From: Terriglobia bacterium
GTDB lineage: Bacteria > Acidobacteriota > Terriglobia > UBA7540
NCBI GenBank assembly: GCA_022866195.1
Contig: JALHUF010000615.1
Span: 1-10,475, forward strand
Direction of reading: 5' to 3'
Length of the DNA: 10,475 nt
Shown: in pieces, positions 1 to 6,970 of the stretch
Layout of the letters: each line of letters opens with the position of its first letter
How positions within the stretch are numbered: position 1 is the first letter of the stretch
Notes under the pieces: generated by a model
Seen by the model: only the letters and a program-made list of their open reading frames with translations
Told to the model about the DNA's origin: nothing
Database searches by the model: none
Position numbers and translations under genes: made by a program

Positions 1-1195
1 ACCGCGGCCCGTAGATTTCCCCGTTCACCATGTAGCTGGGCAGCGAGGGAATATCCTCGGGCACCAAGGGATATTCACCCCAAAACAGTACGGTCCGCCC
101 CCGATCATGCAGGTAACCCGCGGTCTTGGTGATGAACTCGGCCAACAGCTTGCCAACGCTGCCCAACTCCTTCGCGCGCGTCTCTTCATCACACTGGGCG
201 TTCTTGGCCCAGCCGACGAAATAGGGTTCATCCGTTGAGAGGATGAAGTACTTGCCTCCCTTGTTGGCCTCCAGGAGGTCGTCATACATGCCGAACAGCA
301 GCTTGTACGTGTCCGGGTTTGTGCTGCAGAACTCATAGTTGCTCTCGGGAAATTCCCGCAGCTTGGCGTACTCGGGATGCTTCAAGATGAAGGCCACGTG
401 TGCGGGCCCATCCAGGAACGGAATGAGCTGGACGTGATGCCGTAAGGCGTAGTCGGTAAGTTCCTGGAGCTCAGCGGGCATGAGCGCGTAGGGTTCGACG
501 ATAGGGGCTGCGCTTTTGTACTGAAAGTGCCCCTCCAACTTGATGGCGAATCCGTTAACCTTGAAGAAGGCCGCCTGGCGAAGCGCCGCCTTCAGCACAT
601 CCACGTGATCGAGGTGGTGGGCATCATCCCAGTAAATGACCCGAAGTTGCAGGTCAGGCCAATCCACGATTTCCCCTTCCGGCAGCCAGAGGTTTCCGTC
701 ATGCGCTTTGAGCAGTTGCAGGAAAGTCTGCACGCCGTAAAAGAGGCCTGTGGGAGCATTCGCAGTGATGCTCACGCCCTCGGCAGCCAGAACGATGTTG
801 TACGCCTGCTCGGCCAACACATTCTTCTCGCGATCCGTCGCTTCCCCGACAGAAACGGAGTTAGGCACAACCCCGAGATGCAGCGTCTTGGCTCCTGCGC
901 GCGCTCCGCCCTGCCCGCTGAGTGTCACGCGAAATCTCGTCTGCAAGTCGTCCTTCAGGCTTTCGACTGCGACGTCGTTTGGCGGCACGCCGCGACCTAA
1001 CTCCAAGCGCCACTCCGGGCTGAACTGGAAATCCCGAGCGCCCAGCGTGACCTTCTGGGGCTCGGGAATCACCGTGTATCCGCGCGCATAGAGCGGTGAT
1101 GCGGTGGCGGCACCCGCCTGGCCGGCTGCGCTCAAGACGAGCACAACCGTAACAATCCAGCAAAACTCTTGCAGCTTGTTGGTTGAACTGGCCAT
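1..1195 (-). CDS. Secreted glycoside hydrolase family 20 (beta-N-acetylhexosaminidase-like), C-terminus beyond window
   Basis: The reading frame is open from ATG 1195 to the left edge, giving 398 residues with no stop. It starts with a signal peptide: hydrophobic core about residues 12-24, likely cleavage after QAGA near residue 29. Residues about 40-170 resemble the small alpha/beta GH20b domain that precedes the barrel, ending in the typical FYGVQTFLQLL stretch. The (beta/alpha)8 domain then starts at DWPDLQLRVIYWDD. A Ser-Thr-Asp-Glu stretch (Asp322-Glu323) matches in position and context the catalytic Asp-Glu pair of GH20, where Asp orients the substrate N-acetyl group and Glu is the general acid. 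Family members release terminal GlcNAc or GalNAc from glycans. Here the usual Gly before Asp-Glu is Thr, so this is a divergent member and its substrate is uncertain. A strong Shine-Dalgarno fixes the start. The TonB-dependent receptor lies upstream on the same strand. Confidence 0.82.
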   Translation of the reverse strand, partial: MASSTNKLQEFCWIVTVVLVLSAAGQAGAATASPLYARGYTVIPEPQKVTLGARDFQFSPEWRLELGRGVPPNDVAVESLKDDLQTRFRVTLSGQGGARAGAKTLHLGVVPNSVSVGEATDREKNVLAEQAYNIVLAAEGVSITANAPTGLFYGVQTFLQLLKAHDGNLWLPEGEIVDWPDLQLRVIYWDDAHHLDHVDVLKAALRQAAFFKVNGFAIKLEGHFQYKSAAPIVEPYALMPAELQELTDYALRHHVQLIPFLDGPAHVAFILKHPEYAKLREFPESNYEFCSTNPDTYKLLFGMYDDLLEANKGGKYFILSTDEPYFVGWAKNAQCDEETRAKELGSVGKLLAEFITKTAGYLHDRGRTVLFWGEYPLVPEDIPSLPSYMVNGEIYGPR

Positions 1196-1203
1196 CACTC
1201 TTT

Positions 1204-1208
1204 CCTCC
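1204..1208 (-). promoter_or_regulatory. Ribosome binding site of the GH20 gene
   Basis: GGAGG on the minus strand ends 8 nt before ATG 1195. This is a strong Shine-Dalgarno at good spacing. It decides the start codon, which is also followed directly by a signal peptide. The site directly abuts an 18-bp perfect palindrome. Confidence 0.85.
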
Positions 1209-1226
1209 AAAGGACCGCGGTCCTTT
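1209..1226. promoter_or_regulatory. Perfect 18-bp palindrome next to the GH20 ribosome binding site
   Basis: AAAGGACCGCGGTCCTTT is a perfect dyad with no central spacer. It lies immediately upstream of the Shine-Dalgarno of the GH20 gene. An even palindrome with a central CG would suit an operator for a dimeric repressor such as a LacI-type regulator. In RNA it could fold into a stem beside the ribosome binding site. The palindrome is seen directly; the function is inference. No second copy was noticed upstream of the receptor gene. Confidence 0.5.
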
Positions 1227-1307
1227 CTCTTCACGTTGGCAACCCTGCAGATTCAGGGCGAACGAAGAATGAGTGCCATCCTTCGCGGCGTGGCTCGAAG
1301 CGACACT

Positions 1308-1377
1308 ACACCCCTCCACGCCAGGAAGGCCGACAATACGATGATGCGGGGTGAAGCCATGGCGGGCGTGGAGGTGT
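1308..1377. repeat. Inverted repeat with long loop in the receptor-GH20 spacer
   Basis: CCTCCACGCC (1313-1322) is perfectly complementary to GGCGTGGAGG (1365-1374). Three further pairs (ACA 1308-1310 with TGT 1375-1377) form beyond a two-base bulge. The loop is about 42 nt. The right arm overlaps the outer arm of the next hairpin by two bases, so the two structures compete slightly at their edges. Possible roles are mRNA stabilisation or processing between the receptor and GH20 cistrons. No function is shown. Confidence 0.45.
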
Positions 1378-1417
1378 CACGGGCCGAAACCGCCGGCGGT
1401 CTCGGCCCGGCTGTGAC
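1376..1417 (-). terminator. Strong GC-rich hairpin downstream of the receptor gene
   Basis: The dyad contains GGGCCGA/TCGGCCC (1381-1387 and 1402-1408) around an inner palindrome ACCGCCGGCGGT (1389-1400), with one A/C mismatch. Outer arms GTCAC (1376-1380) and GTGAC (1413-1417) can extend it. It begins about 37 nt past the receptor stop codon. There is no T-run after it on the minus strand, so it is not a classic intrinsic terminator. It could give partial termination, protect the receptor mRNA 3' end, or lower expression of the downstream GH20 gene relative to the receptor. Confidence 0.45.
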
Positions 1418-1453
1418 GTGGGAGGACCCTCCGGTCTGGCCCGGGGGCCCGCC

Positions 1454-4400
1454 TCACCAAAGGAACTTCAGCGCGAACTGGACTATCCGCCCGTCTCCGG
1501 CACTGCGAATCCGGCCAAACGCGCCGGAATTTACGTAGGTCGCCGGGTTGTCGAAGTTAACCTGATTGAAGATGTTAAAGAACTCCGAGCGGAACTGGGC
1601 TTTGTAACGTTCTTTGAACGCAAAGTCTTTGATGATGGAGAAGTCGGTACTGTTGTACGCGGGTCCGCTCAGGATGCCACGACCGGCGTTGCCGTACTGG
1701 CCCGCCAGCGAGTACACAATACCGAACGGCGTGCAGTTTTGCTGCTCGATCGCTTGCGGGTTACCGAGGGCCGCCTCAGAATCGAAGGCGCAGTTGGGGT
1801 AAACGAAGGCGTTGGTATTGAAGAACTGCGAGACCATATCCCCCCGGCTGGAGTGACTGCGCGCGATCGGCTCACCAGCGAGGAAGGCGAGTTGGTCGCC
1901 GTAAGTGCCGTCCACCGCCACGTCATCGCCGCTGAGAAAAGTGATGGGAAGCCCGCTCTGGATGCTGTGGATGCCGGTGAAGGTCCACCCTCCCAGCAGC
2001 GTATTCTTCCAGGGCTCACTGAACTTCCAGGACGGCGACCAGAGCCAGGAGGCCACGAAGGCATGGCGACGATCCCAGTCCGAACGCCCGCGTTCCTGGC
2101 GCAGGTCGAAGGGATTGAACACCGTGCCACCCAGGTTGTCAGTCGAACTCGAGTCAATCGACTTCCCCAGGGTGTAGGAAGCCATCACAGAAAGGCCCCG
2201 GCTGAAGCGCTTGGTGACCTGCGTCTGGAAGCTGTGATACCAACTCCGGAAGTCGTTGCCGAGCAGGAAACCCTGCGGGCTCAAAATGCCTGGCTCGAAG
2301 AGCACGCGGTCGTAGATGTTGTCGGGGGTCGAGACCATGTTTTCGAGTTCTGTAGCGGGATCATAGACCGTGCCGGGAATGAACCGCGCCGGGTTGTAAG
2401 TCCGCATGGCTTCGATCTTGGTGCCGATCTTGCCCGCATAGGCGGCCTCCAGCATGATGTCGGGCGTCAACTGGCGCTGGATGGAGAGATTCCAGGACTG
2501 CACGTACGGCGTGCGGAGCGAAAGGTCAGTGAACACTCCGCCAATGGGCAGCGGGAATAAGTCGCAACGCAGCCCGGGTGGCTCCGGAATGGACACGCAC
2601 CCGAAGCGGTCCCCGGGCGGCGCGGCAGGTGGAGGGGTCAAACCCACCGAGCCGTACGGGTCTGTCAGGTTGCCATAGGTCGCCGTGCCGAAGCCCGAGA
2701 ACGGAGCGTTCTCCTGGGCCAGCGAGTCGGCGTTCACCGCCTCGTAGAAGACGCCGTAGGCGCCGCGAATGCTCGTCTTGCCGTTCCCGAAAAGATCCCA
2801 CGCAAAGCCGATGCGCGGCGACAAGTTGTTCATGTCGCCGTTCACCAGCCCACGCGGCAGATCGCCGGGGAAGAGAATTCCCGGCGGGGCGTCGGGCACC
2901 TTCGTCGACTGTGCTCCGACGACAATGGTATTGATGCGGTTATTAGCGTCGATCCACGGCGCAAAGTATTCGTAACGGGCGCCGAAGGTCAGAGTGAACC
3001 GGGGATTGACCTTGAACTCATCCTGGAAGAAAAACCCCAGGTAATTGCTGAACGCGTCATTAAGCCGCTGCCCGAAATCCAGGAAGAGGTTGTCATAGGC
3101 GCCCAGCAGAAAGTCGGCCACGGGGTCACCCGCGCGGCTCCCACTGAAATAGAAGGAGGTGGGGCCGTTCCAGTCCTGCAGGAATTGCAGGCGCATGAAC
3201 TCGCCGCCGAATTTGAAGTTGTGCCGGCCGCGCATCAAGCTCAGCGTGTCGCGAAACTGCCAGTTGCTGCTGGCGAAACGCGCGATGTAACCGGTGCCCA
3301 ACTCGAACATGTCGCCCACGTTGAAGGCCGGCGCCCCGGAGGTCGTGTACATGGGCAGGTTCATGCCTAACGATTCCGGCGTGCGCGTCTGCGTGTTGAG
3401 ATCGTCCGAGGTGGAACGCAGGTAAGACGCGACAAACTGGTTGATCAGGTTGGGGCTGAAGACGTAGGTGTCATTCACTGCAACGCTGTGGGTGTCTTGC
3501 ACTAGCGATCCCCCGACGTAGCCGGGAATATTTCCTCCGCCAAAGGGCGTTTTGCGGGAATTACGATCATAGAAGAAATGGCCAAACATCGTATGTTTGG
3601 AGCTGAGGTTCGCGTCCAGCCTTACCATAAACATGTCGCCACGACGCGGGTTAGGCGCCAAGCTCACCACATCACCTCCCTGGGGCGTGGAGGGCAGGAA
3701 GGGCAAGAGGTTATTGGTCACGGGACTGATGCAATCCGGACTGATGACGTTGTCTACGACGCAAGGATTACCGGCCGGGTCGGTAAAACCGGCCGGATTG
3801 ACCAGTTCGAGGGGCAGAAGGTCTGTAAAATCGCCATTCCGATGCGCGTCGGAAGGCAGCGTCGCGACGATGGTGTCCGCTTCGCGGCGATCTCGCAGGC
3901 CCTGATAGGTACCGAAAGCGAAGAGCTTGTCCTTGCGGACGGGCCCGCCCGCCGCGAACCCGAACTGATTCTGCTTCAACCCGGGCACGCGCGGGTCAAA
4001 GAAGCTGCGCGCGTTCAAAGCATCGTTGCGCAGGAACTCCCAGACCGCTCCGTGAAATTCGTTGGTCCCCGCTTTCGACACCACGTTCACCTGCGAACCC
4101 GGATTGCGCCCGTACTCCGCGGAGAAGTTGTTGGTGAGAATGCGGAACTCTTGGATGGCGTCCGGCGGAGGATAGTTCATGCCTGTATTGCGCGAGGGGT
4201 TCATGAAGTAGGCGCCGTTGAACGTGAAGAGATTCATGTTGGGCCGGCCCCCGTTGACGTCCATCTCGGGTCCGCTGCGCGCGTCGCCCAACTGCTGCGG
4301 GGCGTTCACGTTCAACACGCCGGGCAGAGTTCTCGCCAGCGCGATCACGTTCCGGCCATTGAGCGGCAAATCCACCACACGGCGGTCATCCACGAGCCCA

Positions 4401-4822
4401 GAGAGGGTTGGTGAACGCGTGTCCACCAAGGGCGCCTCGCCGGTGACCGTCACGGTTTGCGTTATCGCCCCTAGTTGCAGAGCCATATCTAGCCGGACGT
4501 TTTGGTTCACCGTGAGGACCACGTCAGTCTGCGTGAGGCGCTGGAATGCGGATTTCTCCGCGGTCAGAGTGTAAGTTCCCGGCAGCAACGCCGGGAAGTT
4601 GTAGAAACCCACCGCGTTCGATTCTGTGGTCCGTGTAACGTTCTGCTGGACCTGCGTTGCAGTCACCTTGACCTGGGGGACCGCTGCGCCACTCGGGTCA
4701 GTCACGTACCCGCTGATAGTTCCGGTCACCTGAGCGTGCAAGGCGCCCGGCGGGTTTAGAACAACGAGGGCAAGAAATACCCCCACCACCACGGGCAAAC
4801 GGCGAACATTCGACTCTGCCAT
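1454..4822 (-). CDS. TonB-dependent receptor with carboxypeptidase-regulatory-like N-terminal domain (Oar/SusC-like)
   Basis: An outer-membrane active transporter of 1122 residues, powered through TonB/ExbBD. Residues 1-30 form a signal peptide ending LHA before QVTG. Residues about 32-115 are the Ig-like carboxypeptidase-regulatory domain (GTISGYVTDPSGAAVPQVKV, then GFYNFPALLPGTYTLTAEK). The plug follows at about 125-260, with VTVTGEAPLVDTRS and VDLPLNGRNV, which are typical of this family. The rest is a large beta-barrel with many aromatic-rich strands and a C-terminal Trp, as outer-membrane barrels need for BAM recognition. The frame extends upstream to 4858, but ATG 4822 is preferred because GGAGG lies 5 nt upstream and the signal peptide begins there. 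These receptors are very numerous in Acidobacteriota and their substrates are mostly unknown. The GH20 gene downstream suggests an oligosaccharide, but this is only inference. Confidence 0.93.
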   Translation of the reverse strand: MAESNVRRLPVVVGVFLALVVLNPPGALHAQVTGTISGYVTDPSGAAVPQVKVTATQVQQNVTRTTESNAVGFYNFPALLPGTYTLTAEKSAFQRLTQTDVVLTVNQNVRLDMALQLGAITQTVTVTGEAPLVDTRSPTLSGLVDDRRVVDLPLNGRNVIALARTLPGVLNVNAPQQLGDARSGPEMDVNGGRPNMNLFTFNGAYFMNPSRNTGMNYPPPDAIQEFRILTNNFSAEYGRNPGSQVNVVSKAGTNEFHGAVWEFLRNDALNARSFFDPRVPGLKQNQFGFAAGGPVRKDKLFAFGTYQGLRDRREADTIVATLPSDAHRNGDFTDLLPLELVNPAGFTDPAGNPCVVDNVISPDCISPVTNNLLPFLPSTPQGGDVVSLAPNPRRGDMFMVRLDANLSSKHTMFGHFFYDRNSRKTPFGGGNIPGYVGGSLVQDTHSVAVNDTYVFSPNLINQFVASYLRSTSDDLNTQTRTPESLGMNLPMYTTSGAPAFNVGDMFELGTGYIARFASSNWQFRDTLSLMRGRHNFKFGGEFMRLQFLQDWNGPTSFYFSGSRAGDPVADFLLGAYDNLFLDFGQRLNDAFSNYLGFFFQDEFKVNPRFTLTFGARYEYFAPWIDANNRINTIVVGAQSTKVPDAPPGILFPGDLPRGLVNGDMNNLSPRIGFAWDLFGNGKTSIRGAYGVFYEAVNADSLAQENAPFSGFGTATYGNLTDPYGSVGLTPPPAAPPGDRFGCVSIPEPPGLRCDLFPLPIGGVFTDLSLRTPYVQSWNLSIQRQLTPDIMLEAAYAGKIGTKIEAMRTYNPARFIPGTVYDPATELENMVSTPDNIYDRVLFEPGILSPQGFLLGNDFRSWYHSFQTQVTKRFSRGLSVMASYTLGKSIDSSSTDNLGGTVFNPFDLRQERGRSDWDRRHAFVASWLWSPSWKFSEPWKNTLLGGWTFTGIHSIQSGLPITFLSGDDVAVDGTYGDQLAFLAGEPIARSHSSRGDMVSQFFNTNAFVYPNCAFDSEAALGNPQAIEQQNCTPFGIVYSLAGQYGNAGRGILSGPAYNSTDFSIIKDFAFKERYKAQFRSEFFNIFNQVNFDNPATYVNSGAFGRIRSAGDGRIVQFALKFLW

Positions 4823-4827
4823 TTTAG

Positions 4828-4832
4828 CCTCC
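4828..4832 (-). promoter_or_regulatory. Ribosome binding site of the TonB-dependent receptor
   Basis: GGAGG on the minus strand ends 5 nt before ATG 4822. It overlaps an alternative in-frame ATG at 4834, which argues that 4822 is the real start rather than 4834 or 4858. Confidence 0.75.
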
Positions 4833-4976
4833 ATTCGAACTCCATACGGCGAAGGCACCCGACCCTTCCGGGCTTACAACCCGCCGGTCTTGATGTCGAG
4901 CTGTGCCTGCCTCCTAAACCCAGACTTTCAAACGCCAGTCACATCGTTTCGCCTTGAGTTGTCGCATCGTGCCCGC

Positions 4977-5186
4977 TCATAAGTTCTGCATCTGGTACTT
5001 GACGAATTCGCGGGCGACGGTTGAGTTGTCGAACTTCACCTTTTGTGTCACGACAACACTATCCCCAGTGCAGCTCCCGGGTCGAGACTTGCCAGCCCAG
5101 GTCTTCTCCTGGACGATCTGCGCCGTCTTCCCCCGCAGCATCATTCTTGTTGACGAGGGGAGAAGCTGGCCGGGCGTCCTCACCAT
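4977..5186 (-). CDS. Possible small protein or gene remnant in the receptor leader
   Basis: A minus-strand frame of 69 residues from ATG 5186 (or 73 from GTG 5198) ends with TGA at 4977, 154 nt before the receptor start. Its third codon positions are mostly G or C, as expected of a real gene here. The C-terminal part (DSVVVTQKVKFDNSTVAREF) reads like a folded protein segment, whereas the N-terminal part is basic and low in pattern. There is no signal peptide and no good Shine-Dalgarno, only a weak GGGG before ATG 5186. No family is recognised. It could be a small ORF expressed with the receptor, the 3' remnant of a decayed gene, or a chance frame. Confidence 0.25.
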   Translation of the reverse strand: MVRTPGQLLPSSTRMMLRGKTAQIVQEKTWAGKSRPGSCTGDSVVVTQKVKFDNSTVAREFVKYQMQNL

Positions 5187-5229
5187 CAGAAACCCCACTA
5201 AGTAATAGTAACCACTAAAGATTCCTCGC

Positions 5230-5258
5230 AGTCTCTAACCTTCCGAACCGAATGTCAA
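5230..5258 (-). promoter_or_regulatory. Candidate minus-strand promoter for the receptor transcript
   Basis: TTGACA, a full match to the sigma-70 -35 box, lies at 5258-5253 on the minus strand. The -10 is weak: GAGACT at 17-nt spacing or TAGAGA at 15-nt spacing. Transcription would begin near 5225, pass through the possible small ORF, and reach the receptor after a leader of about 400 nt. The -35 match is seen; the promoter assignment is inference. Confidence 0.25.
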
Positions 5259-5370
5259 GAGCGCTTTCGTGGTATCCGTGAATTTATCTTGTGGCTTAGA
5301 AGTTAAGGCGTACGGAATAACAGCCTCCCGGCTTACTACCTCCTATGGGCTCATGCTATCCTGCACATCC

Positions 5371-6954
5371 ATGAATGTGTGGGGAACGCCCTTTTTGGTG
5401 TTGCTGATGATGGGTGCGCATCCAGCGCTCACTGCTGAAGCCCAGGAATCCGCCGCGGCGTATTGTCGTCAAGCGCAAGCGTTCCTTACCCAAGGGAAGT
5501 ACCAGCAGGCACGGGAGGCGGCACAGCGAGCGCTGCAACTCGATTCCCGATCGGCGGAAGCTGAGGGCCTCATGGGAACGGCAGATTTTGCGCTCGGCGA
5601 TCTTGGTCTCGCGCAGAAACATTTGCAGCGGGCCCTGGAGTTGCAGCCCGGATCAATCGCCGTCCGTCGGACATTGGGCGCAACCTACTTGAAGCAGAAA
5701 CGACTGAAGGACGCTCGACATGAGTTTGAGTTGGTACTGGCCTCCCATCCGGACGTCTTCGTATCCCTTTACAGTCTAGGTCTCGCCTTGCTCCTGGACG
5801 ACCAGCCTTCAGCCGCGTTCAAGTACTTCGAGAAGGCCTATGGTCTGAAGCCCGGCGATCCCACGCCACTGATGGGGATGCTCGAGGCGCACCTTAAGCT
5901 GAAGCAAGACGCGCAGGCCCGAGCAACGCTCAATGAACTCGACAAGCACCTGGAGCCTCGCGACCCCCGACGACTGCAATTGGCCGCCTTGCTCATCGCG
6001 CAAGGTTCTTATGGGCTCGCCATTCCGGAATTCGAGCGGTTACGCGCCTTGAATCCGGACTCCTACGACCTCAACTACAACCTGGCGCTGGCCTATCACC
6101 GGGTCGGAAAAGAGGCGCAGGCATCGGCGCTCCTGGAAAGCTTGCTGGGGCGCAGTGAAAACGCGGAACTGGAGAATTTGCTGGGAGAGGTCGAGCAAAC
6201 CCGGGGCAATCACACCCGCGCGCTTGCGGCCCTCCGCCGCGCGGCCGAACTCGAGCCTCAGAACGAAGACTATCGCTTCGACTACGCCTATGGTCTGGTG
6301 CGCCAGTGGGCCCTCGGTCAGGCCCTGGAAGTCTTTGCCAGTGCCACGAAGGAGTTCCCCAAGTCCGTGAAGATGTGGCTGGGCTGGGGGGCGGCGTATT
6401 ACTTGGCCGGACGATACGAGGACGCCGCACGAACGCTTCTCCGCGCCACGGAAATCGCCCCTCAGGCCCCGGAGGTTTACTACCTCCTGGGGCGGGCCTA
6501 TGACGCCGCAGGCTCATACCAGGGTTCCGTGGAGCATCAGTTCAGCCGCTATATGAAAGCGGACCCGAAGGACGTCTGGGCCCAGTACTTCTATGGAAAG
6601 ATTCTCGCAGCCCGCAGCCAACAGGCCTCGTCGGGCGATCTGACTGAAGCCCAGCAGCACCTCGAAAGGGCTGTGGCGCTGGACAGCAACCTGGCCGAAG
6701 CCCATATGGAATTGGGCAATGTACTGGAGATGCGCGGGCAGATGGAGGCGGCCCGAGGGGAACTGGAACGGGCCGTGCAGCTTGATCCAAAGTTGAGCGC
6801 CGCCTACTACAGGCTGGCCCAGGTCTATCGGAAACTGGGCGAGACAACGCCGGCGCAGAAGGCCGTCGAGAAGTTCCAACAACTCAAGGCGCAGGAACGA
6901 GCTGATCTGGATCGAGAGCAAATCCAAAATTTTCTTGAGCGCTGGGTGCGGTGA
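5371..6954 (+). CDS. Secreted TPR-repeat protein (about 14 TPRs)
   Basis: A 527-residue protein made almost entirely of tetratricopeptide repeats. The start at ATG 5371 is chosen because a signal peptide begins there (MNVWGTPFLVLLMMGAHPALTAEAQ, cleavage near residue 25). The frame stays open back to GTG 5269, but the extra 34 residues look non-coding in character. No Shine-Dalgarno precedes 5371 or the in-frame ATG 5353. About 14 helix-turn-helix units follow, with the usual spacing of Gly/Ala at position 8, Ala at 20 and Pro at 32; examples are LMGTADFALGDLGLAQKHL and YYLLGRAYDAAGSYQGSVEH. The repeat near ILAARSQQASSGDLTEAQ carries an insertion. The C-terminus is a charged helix. There is no catalytic domain. 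TPR arrays bind other proteins, so a periplasmic scaffold role is likely, with partner unknown. Confidence 0.85.
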   Translation: MNVWGTPFLVLLMMGAHPALTAEAQESAAAYCRQAQAFLTQGKYQQAREAAQRALQLDSRSAEAEGLMGTADFALGDLGLAQKHLQRALELQPGSIAVRRTLGATYLKQKRLKDARHEFELVLASHPDVFVSLYSLGLALLLDDQPSAAFKYFEKAYGLKPGDPTPLMGMLEAHLKLKQDAQARATLNELDKHLEPRDPRRLQLAALLIAQGSYGLAIPEFERLRALNPDSYDLNYNLALAYHRVGKEAQASALLESLLGRSENAELENLLGEVEQTRGNHTRALAALRRAAELEPQNEDYRFDYAYGLVRQWALGQALEVFASATKEFPKSVKMWLGWGAAYYLAGRYEDAARTLLRATEIAPQAPEVYYLLGRAYDAAGSYQGSVEHQFSRYMKADPKDVWAQYFYGKILAARSQQASSGDLTEAQQHLERAVALDSNLAEAHMELGNVLEMRGQMEAARGELERAVQLDPKLSAAYYRLAQVYRKLGETTPAQKAVEKFQQLKAQERADLDREQIQNFLERWVR

Positions 6955-6970
6955 GCCCTAAGAACAACCG

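Larger units (their letters stand above)
4823..5370. other. Divergent intergenic region between the receptor and the plus-strand TPR gene
   Basis: About 550 bases separate two divergent start codons. The region must contain the promoters of both genes. Seen inside it are a possible small minus-strand ORF (4977-5186), a consensus -35 box reading towards the receptor (5253-5258), and a short hairpin CGGGCT/AACCCG with loop TAC (4869-4883, one G-T pair) in the receptor leader. The section around 5196-5223 is locally AT-rich. No tRNA, known riboswitch or mobile element was recognised. Confidence 0.6.

Noticed and set aside
861..1319. Minus-strand frame of 152 residues overlapping the GH20 start
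   Set aside because: It is out of frame with the GH20 gene, which has a strong ribosome binding site, a signal peptide and domain motifs. This frame has none.
1418..2560. Plus-strand frame of 380 residues
   Set aside because: It is antisense to the C-terminal barrel of the receptor. No signal, motif or ribosome binding site supports it, while the opposite strand encodes a clear beta-barrel.
3578..4414. Plus-strand frame of 278 residues
   Set aside because: It lies wholly antisense to the TonB-dependent receptor, and its product is rich in Arg, Val and His without domain pattern. It is a shadow of a GC-rich coding region.
5269..5370. Upstream GTG start for the plus-strand TPR protein
   Set aside because: The extra 34 residues precede a good signal peptide and would bury it; no ribosome binding site lies before the GTG.
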